58,107 bases of DNA from positions 1-58,107 of the forward strand of contig BFEA01000666.1 in assembly GCA_003427395.1 (NCBI GenBank), written 5' to 3'. The DNA comes from Chara braunii (lineage: Eukaryota > Streptophyta > Charophyceae > Charales > Characeae). The number at the start of each line of letters is the position of its first letter. Positions within the stretch are counted from its first letter, which is position 1. The notes beneath the pieces were generated by a model. It saw only the letters and a list, made by a program, of their open reading frames with translations, was not told the origin of the DNA and did no database searches. Shown here in pieces: positions 49,500-58,107 of the stretch. A program made the position numbers and the translations under genes.

Positions 49500-50447
49500 T
49501 AACCCGCATCTTCTATTCAACATTATTTCAGGCCTTGCACCGACATCACTGATGATTCATGCACACTGCCGATGACAAGTTTCAGAAAGTCGCGTTTTTT
49601 TTGCATTTGCCGTGCTAACGCCACCGCTGCTGGCAGAACAAGGTCGCCTCAAAAATTTGCAAGCATCCACTCTCAAAAACTGATCGAGAAACAGCTCCAC
49701 AAAAGAGAGGCAAGCTTAGACGCACGCGATTAAAGCTCAACAGAGAAAGAAATGCAGGGCTTTAAAACAGGGTTCTAGATTCAAAGAAAGAAGGTGATGT
49801 TTTGCTTCCTGTTTCAAGACGGTGACAAGCTCCTGATTACAGTACTCACCACCCCACACACAAGCCCGTGTCACTCCCAAGTCGTCTCAACCTCCAAGCC
49901 AACCTTCCTCCTGATAACAGCACCGACCACCCCACACACAAGCCCCTGTGGTCCCCGAGTCATATCAACCCCAAACCTCCCATCATCCACTCAACCCTAA
50001 ACTCTTACAGAAACAAAAACCCGAGTCGCAACAAACATCGTTGTAGACTAGACATGGAGAACAACAGGAGGACACACGGAGCAACCACTGATCTTAACCC
50101 GATGACATGCCCCGACGACCTCCAGACATCTACAACTCGCCTTCCATCCAACCCACAGCCATGTCTCACCACTAACTAAACAGCCCTCTATCAATATGTT
50201 GTTCCTGCGTCAATCCTGAACACCATACCTCACCGAGTGCAAACTCCTCCAGCTACACCTCAGGCGCATTGCATTCCTCTTTACACTATTCCTGACTATT
50301 ATCTGCAGTGACCGCTTATTTCCACATACACAGGACAAAACCACAACTCGAGCCTCCGTTACGAAGGACAAGCCCCACGGTCGCTTTCCGTTGCCAAAGG
50401 GGAGATCCATCACTCATCCCCCCTTGACGAAGAGCCCATCCCTTCAA
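49500..50447. other. No gene; one 75-bp duplication
   Basis: ACCACCCCACACACAAGCCC occurs at 49848 and 49928 within a direct duplication. Frames here are short and unrecognised. Confidence 0.45.
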
Positions 50448-50575
50448 GGTGTGGGAATAGCTTGCAACGTTGCAGTGTGGGAAAAACTTGGGACCTGTGG
50501 GAATAGCTTGGGACAGAGCAGTGTGGGAATAGCTTGGGGCACTGCAGTGTGGAAATAGCTTGGGACATTGCATGA
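50448..50575 (+). repeat. Minisatellite, unit about 30 bp
   Basis: Five copies of GTGTGGGAATAGCTTGGGAC with short variable spacers. Confidence 0.9.
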
Positions 50576-50579
50576 ACTG

Positions 50580-51271
50580 CTACATTAAGTCAATGAATCA
50601 GGCAGATCACAGGACAGAAGCTTAGTGGGCATTTTCCAGGGTTACCTGTCTATGCTCCAGGGAGAGTTTCTGTACAGATCCCTATGGTTCCTGGAGGGCG
50701 CGACAAAAACTGCTGCCTTAAAGTCGACCAAATAAGGCAGAGTAATGAGAGCATACTAACCATGTCCACTCACTTCACTGCACGCCAGTCCCGAACCCAT
50801 CAACTCGGTAAGCAAGGACCACGCCGGGACAACGCGAAACAAGCGCTGAGAGATGCAGGCTCTCAGTTCTCCTGCCTGTAGATTACACCCTGTCATCATC
50901 GGTTCCAGTACCCTGATAACATGCACGACCCGCTGCCGCTTGAGACACCTAACGCAACACAAACACAACCACAACTGTCAATCTGTTTCAAAGACAAGCG
51001 CAATGACCCAGACACACAGACTTGGCGTCCCTTCGCTCCCTTGCTCCCTGATCGAGGAAGCCGGCCAGTCGCGACGCTTGGAATGACCACCCTAGTCTAC
51101 ACTCGTACACTTCCCATTACCATAATACTGCTTATGGCTGTGTGAGCGTGTGGTTTGCTGGGTCTCCCTACATTATCAGGGAAAGTCCCTCTGTCACCCA
51201 ACAGGAAATCACAAGGACAGGACCGAAACAAACAGTAATGCCACAGTGCAGGAGAGAGAGAGAGAGAGAGN

Positions 51272-51335
<64 letters not shown>

Positions 51336-52570
51336 GGAAGCCCGTATGCAAATAATGCTGTCCAGAGATATCAGGCAACAACACTGCCACATGTTGATAA
51401 TGTAGAAATGATATCTCGTAAGCACAGGGCCATGGAGGTGGATGGTAGAGCTTAAGTCAGAAGAGAATTAGGTCGTCACCGCCGCTGAGGCCAAAAGTGT
51501 CTCCACAGCAAACCTCGTGTTTTTACGTCCCTTTCAGGCTAGTTTACAAAGACCGGTGCCAAATGTGAATGAAGAGAGTCCCCGAGAATCGACAGCGTGT
51601 TCCAAATGAACATTTCACTCGCCCTACCCTAAACCAAGGCTGCAATTCCCTGACTCCCTTTGTTTTTTTTTGGCTTTGTGCTCCCTACATGACCTATATC
51701 TGTGCCAATCCTCCAGCTGTATCAACAAGCGCCCAGCGCTAACACCGGCATACCCGCCCCATCCACCGTCTGCTGCTCACTTGGTCAACCTTCTACCTAT
51801 CTTACCATCAACCTCTCCCCTCTCCTTCAACGTGATCTTCAACAAGGCCCTAAGGTGGTTTAAATCGAGCTCCCGAATGCAAAATACTGAAACATCACAT
51901 CCCTACTTCCCGCAACCGCCGCTAGATGGATGCTCAGACATACGGGATCATCACAAGCAGAAAACAAGCCACCCTCCCTATTGATTCACCATCACACTTG
52001 ACTCTCATGAATCTTCCGTATCCAAGAGCACACTCACCTGCCGACCATTATTATGGTCGTCACCACCAGAAGCAGCAGCAGTACAACCTTCCCACACACT
52101 CGAGCTTCCAGCTACGGCCCCGAGAGCATCACTTTCCATCCCATCTCATCACACTGGCATCCATGGCACGAACTGCCCACTTTCTCAACAGATGTTTGTG
52201 ATGCATCGATCTAGAAGGGGAGTCACAGAACACGCAGCCAGAGACCCCAAAAAACTCCGTTTCAGTCTCTCACCAAGAGGCAGACCCATAACCTCCCCTT
52301 CTGTCCCTCTTTACAAGATCCTCGGCACACGGCTCTTTTCACACGGCGATTCCATCTATCCACAGGAAATTTTGCGGCCGGAAATCAGATCACTGGCAAG
52401 GCTTCGGTAGCTTCCTTTTTACTCACTACCTTCATTCACATACTCCCTCGTCCATCTGGAACGGAAGACTGTCAGCATAACCAGTGGCGCAAGATGGGGC
52501 AGAAAAGCGGGAAAGGAACCTCAGAGTCACTGAGAGCAAGAAGGGGAAAAAAGAATTTAGCACCTTAGTT
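50580..52570. other. Downstream flank of the kinase gene; GA microsatellite
   Basis: A GA tract at 51251-51333, with one N at 51271. The part next to 52575 must include the kinase 3' UTR, on the minus strand. No other gene is recognised. Confidence 0.5.
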
Positions 52571-52574
52571 ATGT

Positions 52575-55500
52575 CTACGACACAGTTCGGCCATAGGCGA
52601 CCCCAGCGATGTACAGGTTCTTCTGCCATTTGTCCTGCACAAGGACACAAGCACACAAACCAGAAAGCACCTCTGTTAGTATCAGCATCATCGGTCAAAT
52701 TTCAAACACCGAAATGAAATCCAGAAAGTCAGAAAATTCTCTCTTGTCCTCGTTTCCCGACCCCAGCGCCCCCCCCCCCCCCACCCCAACCAATCGGCAA
52801 AAATGAAAAGGCAGATAAAGACAGACGTGCACCGAAAGTCTCTGGACATTCTGCAGCTTGGCACCTCGTCATGTTGCAAACGTAGGGCTCAATGCTTTTT
52901 TGTTTGTCTTTTTTTTGCTGCAGAGGCCATGCTAAATCTTCTCTGTATCGTTCCAATTTAAACGGATCAATTCCTTCCGCAGGACTCTTCGAGAAAGGCT
53001 AGCATGCAGGTGAGGTGCAAGCAACTCACGTGCACAATCGCTGACGCAGGCAAGGAGAAAGCAACAAATTACGATTTTGGACTTCTTACGATTACAACAA
53101 TCGCATTTACGTCATCGCATGTTCTAAACTTTACTGACGCAAGCGAATAACAAACTAGTTTTCAGTTTATGACTGCTCAAAACACGCTCTCCCTTATCAC
53201 AGTCGCATTTACTTCACCATAAGCGTGTTGCATTGCAGCAAACACAGCGTAACAATTGCGCAGTACATCAAGGTGCCCAGGGCAGAGACGAGACAACACT
53301 GCACGTACAGATTTTCATGGGACCATTTTAATTGAATCAAGAGCTTTGAAAGTCAAAATAGAAATCATGAAATAGTGACGGTGCCTGGCATATTTACATG
53401 GTCTTTTTGGTTCATCTGAACTTCATCATCATCCCCATCAGTTCAAAACATACTTGCAGGCGGACGCCGTCCGGGCGGTTCCCCACATGCGGCAGACCGC
53501 CGGACCGGACCCGTGCGGCGCACGAATGTGCACCCGACGACCAGTTACGCCCCCCCCCCCCCCCCCAAAAAAAAAAAAAAAGCCCCTGTCCGGTCCGGCC
53601 CGGATCCGTCTGGTCCGGGGGGAGGGTGCTGCACGCGGCAAAGCGGACCGGACCGGACGCTCGTCCGGTCCGTCTGCTTGCAAGTATGGTTCAAAATCTA
53701 ATCCGCCTGAGACCACCATCTGGTTGATTGCTCAAATACTTCACAGGCAGCATAGGAAACATTCACTAAGGGCAGCATAGGAAACATTCACTAAGGGCAG
53801 CATAGGAAACATTAACCCACCCTTAGTAGAGGGTTCAAACTTCAAACTTCAAACTCGTCTACCACTCAAAATGTCATGACATGCTGGCCACCTGCCGCCG
53901 TTCCTAGCACACTATATAGTTTGCAGGTGCACTATTCCCCCTATTCTCATCTCATTAAAGATTTTTTCATTTGATTCTTGATTCAATGGCACTTCCATGA
54001 AAGCAGGATTGCCAGAATGAAAAGTGATTCGCCTATGCCCAAGCAGGCTAGCTCAGTTGGTTGAGCACGTAAGTGGCACTGAGGAGGTTGTGGGTTCGAT
54101 ACCCAACGTCGTCCTTTCAATCCCCATGATCTCCTGGGTGTATGCTTCAGGTTCACCGTCGGAGACTGTTGGCTTGGGCGTCCTGGCTGGTTGTGGAAGT
54201 AACGGGATCTCTCCAGCGCACGCCAGGTGTTAGGAGCTTGGGTACTGCTTCCCGCACCGAGCAGAGTTAGGTAGGCGTAGACCCATAACCTCAGCATAGT
54301 GTAAGCTCGGACTAGTGAATTTATCTGTGCATCCATAGGTAGGCGGTGTGTAGTTTTCGACCATAAAACTCTGGAGCTGGGTTCCTTGCTGGCTGGGTTG
54401 CCGTGCCCCTTGCAGGTTCGGAAGGTGGGTGGACCAGTTCAAGTACACAGCCCGAGGTAGGTCGTGTGAGATTGAGAAATTGAGACAAGAAAATCGCATA
54501 GTAAAAATGCAACTGTCCCCCCATATGAGGAGTAGAAAGTATTTAATAAAAAACAAGTGATTCGCCTACCTTCACATGAGTGCTTGGGAATGCAGATGTT
54601 CGAAGTGTCTCTTGAGTTTCATCAACTGGCCGCCGCTTGGGGACACTTAATACAAAAGCCGCCTGGTCCCACGTTGCTGCCGTGGATGTAATGCGATAAC
54701 CGCTATCCCATCGCCTGTGGATACCTTCACTGGGATACAAGAAATCCAGCTCAACAACCTGTGAAACAAAATAACCAGGAAATGAACGATTGTTATACAC
54801 AAACTGCAAATATGTGACACAGTACAGCAAGGCACAGTTTGAATCAACGTGCAAAGTGACGATAACAAAAAAGGAACAGCAGTCACACATTCAGAAATAG
54901 TCCGAGGCAGTGGGGAAGGCACACACAATCAAACGAGTACCAAAAAGAATACGGTAGCTAGAATCCTAGGGTACATTTTCGGGCGCAAGCGTCCCCAAAA
55001 CCTGCCTGGAAGCCATCAGACTCCCAAACGTGCCCATGCCTGGAGGGGGGGCCAGGTTCAAGCACTGAGGAATTTTTCCAAGCCTACCTGTGGCTCTATT
55101 TTTCAGCAACACAAAGGCCTTGGTTTTGGAGTTTTCCGCAATTTTTGGGGTCAATTGTATCGTTGTTGGTTCACACTTGCACCGTCACCTTCACCGTTGT
55201 CAAGTTCCGTGCTTGTGCCTTTGCACCATCACCTTCCCTGAAGACATCCTCGTCGCAAGGCCACACCCACCTGTGCAAAGATTCCTTCTTCTTCTTCCTC
55301 CACCACCACTCCTCCCCCTCGTCCTCCGTTCTTCTTCATCTCCTTACCTCCTGCCATTTCCTTCCCTCGTGACAGCGCCCTCCTTTCTCCTGCACACCAT
55401 CTCACTCTTTTGACCCACCATCTCCCTCTTAGCTCCTGCCGTCTCCCTACCCCTCCTGCCCACCATTCCCCTCATACCTCCTGTTGTCTCCTTGTGACCA

Positions 55501-57521
55501 CCATCTCCCTCTTGGCTCCCATTGTCTCTCCTCCCTCCGTGCCCCATCACCCACCATCTCCCATCATCTCCCCCCTCCCTATCGTGCACCTTCAACCTCC
55601 TCTGACCACCATTTTCGTCCTCCCTCCTTCCTCCCCCCAGTGATCACTCTTCTCCCTCCTCACTCCTGCCATCTACCTCCTCCTCTACCTCCCATCTCCC
55701 TCCTACCTCCCAATCGTCCAGGTAATCCACCACCTTTTCTTCGTCAGGATTAGGATATCGCGCGCCTCTGAGATTCCATGGCTCATATGGTACGGTATGG
55801 ATCCGAATCATCGAAATTTTATCTACATCAAACCTCCCATGCTGATCATCATCAAATGCATAGGTCCGATGCCTTTTCTTCATCAAGTCCACCCCCATCC
55901 CACCTCCCTCTCCTGTGCGCCCACTCAAAGTAAGTTCCCTCCTCCCTCCTGCATGCATCCTCCCTCCTCCCACACCCCATCTCCCTACTGCCCCCTTGCG
56001 CACTACCTCCCTCTGACCTGACTTCTCCTCCCTCCCCCCTGATAGGTCATCTTCCGCCTCCCTCTTTCCAGGCTTCTCCCTCCTGTGCCAGCTCCCTCCT
56101 TGCATGCCTTCTCCTCCTCTGACCCACCATCTCCCTCCTCCAAAGCCCGGACTCAGGCAGATCTTGGCTGGTGCAGCAACGCCCCACCAAAGAAACAACA
56201 AAAAAAACACGAAGGCCTTTTTACATGCACACGGTGACTTCCACAGGCACCCAGCCATGCCGTCTGAACAGATGCCTGCAGGGGCAGTCCTGGCCTGGCA
56301 CCAGTAGCCTAGGTAGAATTGAAAACAACACAACCATCACTACCTTTCTCGTATATAAAGCCGCGGGCCTCTGAATTCAAATTCGAAGGGCGGGCACCAC
56401 CGATGAAAATTATCAGCGGCTGCCTGGCAGTGATGTTTTCTGAATAGGCTACTTTTAAAATTTACCGTCACAGCCTGAAAGTTAGTGGTCCTTTCAACAA
56501 CAAAAAAAAACTAAGCGTAGGGGCGCCGTTCACTACCTACCTACGACTACTCCTATGACCCCTGCAAGCATAGCTACCTCTCACAATCAAGGGAATGCAT
56601 GTTGCCACTGGCCATAATCGGCGATGGTCAGGGCCTAGGGTGGGGGCGTCAGTGGGAGAGGCCGGCTAATCCAAAGACTGAGCATTTTGCCAGTAGCTGC
56701 GCCTCCCATACTACCCGCGCCCCAATCGAGTAACAGCAGTGTTTATGACCAGCACTCATGCAGCACACACACCCAAACACACACAAACCCGTGATGGCCA
56801 AAGACCCTACCAATTAGGGTCACTTCAGGTTTGTTATTGAGAGGAAATTTTTGTAAATAAATTCTATAACATAAAAACTTAAAACATGGCACACCCCTTT
56901 AGCCCTTTAAACAGCTTGGAAAACCTGTTGATACCCTCTAGACCCCGCCGTCGTGAGCCATTCACATGCTCAAACATCGGGCCAAATTTGAACACAACTA
57001 GGCAGGGACAAAAATGCCCACGTAGATGCCCGGTAACCCAGTTGAACCAGGAATGCAGCTCCAGGCTGCACGGTCCCAGATGATCCGTCCCGGGTGATCC
57101 AGAGAGGTGGGTCCGGGCTGCCTCGGACCACGTACCCATCTGACCTAGGCGGGAGGGTCTGGATAGCCGCCCAGACATGAATATGCTCGCCCATCACAGA
57201 CAACTACCTTTTGTACATATGAATGAAACAAACGTCTAAAGGCAATATCGATTTACACATCACACCACACGATGCCGCGGCATTTTGCATTGTTGCATGG
57301 AGAAAGAAACAGTGTGTGTGGCATGCAGAAAGAAAAAGTGCATGCAAGTCAGTGATGGTATACCTGATCTGAAAATCCCGCATTCCTTGACATGACCACA
57401 CCCCAGCGGCTTCCTGCTGTTGCCATTGACGTCACATTGAAACCTTCCTTCCACTTCTTGTTTATCCATTTGAATGGAAATATGTCACTGACCTTGTAAG
57501 ACTGCTGTGTGTACGGAGTCC
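52575..57521 (-). CDS. MLK: MUT9-like (PPK/MLK/AEL) casein-kinase-I-type protein kinase, 3' three exons (partial)
   Basis: Nuclear Ser/Thr kinases of this family phosphorylate histone H3 and light- and clock-related proteins in plants, and include Chlamydomonas Mut9p (family knowledge). The window shows only the conserved C-terminal region after the kinase domain. Exons on the minus strand: 57364-57521 (TPYTQQSYKVSDIFPFKWIN, then TSMATAGSRWGVVMSRNAGF), 54570-54758 (VVELDFLYPSEGIHRRWDSG, then ETQETLRTSAFPSTHVK) and 52575-52634 (DKWQKNLYIAGVAYGRTVS, stop TAG at 52575-52577). All junctions are GT-AG, with phases 0 and 0; the first exon needs one base from an upstream exon outside the window. The end GRTVS matches the normal end of the family. 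The introns are 2605 and 1935 bp, filled with mobile DNA. Confidence 0.95.
52918..52975 (-). pseudogene. U6 snRNA 5'-region retropseudogene in the kinase intron
   Basis: The minus strand reads TTGGAACGATACAGAGAAGA then TTTAGCATGGCC, the intact U6 centre including ACAGAGA, with one extra T. It is followed by GCAGCAAAAAAAAGACAAAC, an A-rich tail. The 3' half of U6 is missing. Confidence 0.8.
53449..53688. mobile_element. hAT-like non-autonomous element (240 bp)
   Basis: Inverted termini CATACTTGCAGGC / GCTTGCAAGTATG and an exact 8-bp target duplication GTTCAAAA at 53441-53448 and 53689-53696. The interior is packed with CCGGAC/GTCCGG motifs, as in subterminal transposase-binding sites of hAT elements, plus a C-run and an A-run (53551-53581). 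It sits in the last intron of the kinase gene. Confidence 0.88.
54036..54554 (+). mobile_element. tRNA-derived SINE (519 bp) with 14-bp target duplication
   Basis: Flanked by AAGTGATTCGCCTA at 54022-54035 and 54555-54568. The head carries GCTAGCTCAGTTGGTTGAGC (A box) and GTGGGTTCGATACCCAAC (B box) 40-50 bp apart. A body of about 430 bp ends in an A-rich tail (AATAAAAAAC). It is antisense to the kinase gene and its right flank overlaps the splice donor of the 54570-54758 exon. Confidence 0.92.
55240..56160. repeat. CT-rich low-complexity tract
   Basis: Degenerate CTCCCTCCT and CACCATCTCCCTC repeats in the large kinase intron, producing artefactual open frames on both strands. Interrupted by the coding-like segment at 55707-55898. 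Confidence 0.85.
55707..55898 (-). CDS. Exon-like segment of unknown function inside the kinase intron
   Basis: The minus strand is open and of ordinary composition within a CT tract. It reads MKKRHRTYAFDDDQHGRFDV, then DKISMIRIHTVPYEPWNL and PNPDEEKVVDYLDDWE, and is followed exactly by a GTAGGA donor-like site. It is not part of any known MUT9-like kinase C terminus, and the flanking kinase exons join perfectly without it. It could be an exon of a nested or captured gene, or part of a mobile-element protein. Family not recognised. Confidence 0.4.
56533..56708 (+). repeat. Dispersed repeat shared with 38248-38440
   Basis: Same block order as the other copy; ends GCATTTTGCCAGTAGCTGCG. It lies in the large kinase intron. 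Confidence 0.75.
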
Positions 57522-57939
57522 CTTGGAGACAAAATCACAGACACAAACAAGCAGTAATATGTCATTTGTTTTTCAAATATCAAAGCTATAGAATGATGAA
57601 AAATGATGAACTGTAGATGCACAAGGCTCACCAAACAAAAACAAACGCAGCCAAGTCAAGCAGTCACCAAACACACTTCCCTCATACTGATCATAACTGC
57701 AGTGAGCACGCAAACATCAGGTGCCAGAGCTTGAGCAATACGTGAGCAATACTTTTCACAAGGGAACACCTCAAAATAGGAAAACAATTGAGGCACGTAT
57801 AGAGAGAGATCTTGACGGCCTAAAGGTACTATTCAAAGGTACAGACACTGAAGCCAGGATAAAACACTTAATCACCCCTCCTCATCTATCTCCAACCCCC
57901 TCCACCATTATAGACCTCTCTCTCTCTCTCTCTCACTCA

Positions 57940-57998
<59 letters not shown>

Positions 57999-58107
57999 TC
58001 TGATCGTAACTATAGTAAAAATGCAAACATAAAGCGCATGCAAACATGCCTTCTTTGCATGACAAAATAGGAAAAGATGGATTGAGAGGCAGGAGGAGAC
58101 ACTAAAT
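57522..58107. other. Upstream intron of the kinase gene; CT/CA microsatellite
   Basis: The preceding kinase exon is not in the window. A CT tract at 57909-57932 followed by a CA tract at 57942-57996 is the only clear feature. Confidence 0.6.

Overview
This is nuclear DNA of a streptophyte (plant-lineage) eukaryote. A charophyte green alga such as Chara is my best guess. The grounds are a plant-type MUT9-like kinase with GT-AG introns, a plant-like 25S rRNA fragment, plant-type mitochondrial fragments (ccmF, nad4L, atp1, group II intron reverse transcriptase), and a density of repeats that leaves coding exons as small islands. The species call is inference. Two assembly gaps (24654-25241 and 45075-46024) are runs of N.

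Only two host genes can be read with confidence, and both are incomplete at a window edge. At the left end (197-3659, +) are the last six exons of a fusion of a soluble FAD fumarate reductase with an NADH-cytochrome b5 reductase-type domain, the architecture of an NADH-dependent fumarate reductase. A 144-bp tandem duplication has doubled one exon end and its splice donor in frame. At the right end (52575-57521, -) are the last three exons of a MUT9-like/PPK casein-kinase-I-type kinase. Its two introns hold a U6 retropseudogene, an hAT-like element, a tRNA-derived SINE and an unexplained exon-like segment.

Most of the space between is mobile or repetitive DNA. 5.8-11.5 kb: a perfect-hairpin MITE, minisatellites, an AT-rich palindrome and simple repeats. 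12.3-15.6 kb: a decayed minus-strand Ty3/gypsy element (integrase, candidate primer-binding site). 16.4-20.4 kb: fold-back elements, a retroposon copy and a broken unknown ORF. 20.75-28.5 kb: a Penelope-like retroelement with 519-bp direct terminal repeats, an inverted tail, a gag-like ORF1 and a reverse transcriptase ORF broken by stops and by a 2.3-kb satellite. 29-34.6 kb: nested retroposons, U6 pseudogenes and three MITE families. 35-37 kb: a 457-bp satellite. 38.2-41.3 kb: a 25S rRNA fragment beside mitochondrial DNA. 41.3-52.5 kb: low-complexity tracts and short tandem duplications with no gene I can defend.

The most unusual signal is a dispersed retroposon family (eight copies). Its members share a constant 5-prime module of about 54 nt beginning GGGACGCTGGACCC, then lose similarity abruptly, and most end in poly(A). 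The first hairpin of the module shows compensatory base changes between copies, so a structured RNA seems to be the source. Two identical 105-bp mariner-type hairpins, and a U6 snRNA fragment with a poly(A) tail and target-site duplication, point to retroposition and transposition that are recent or still active.
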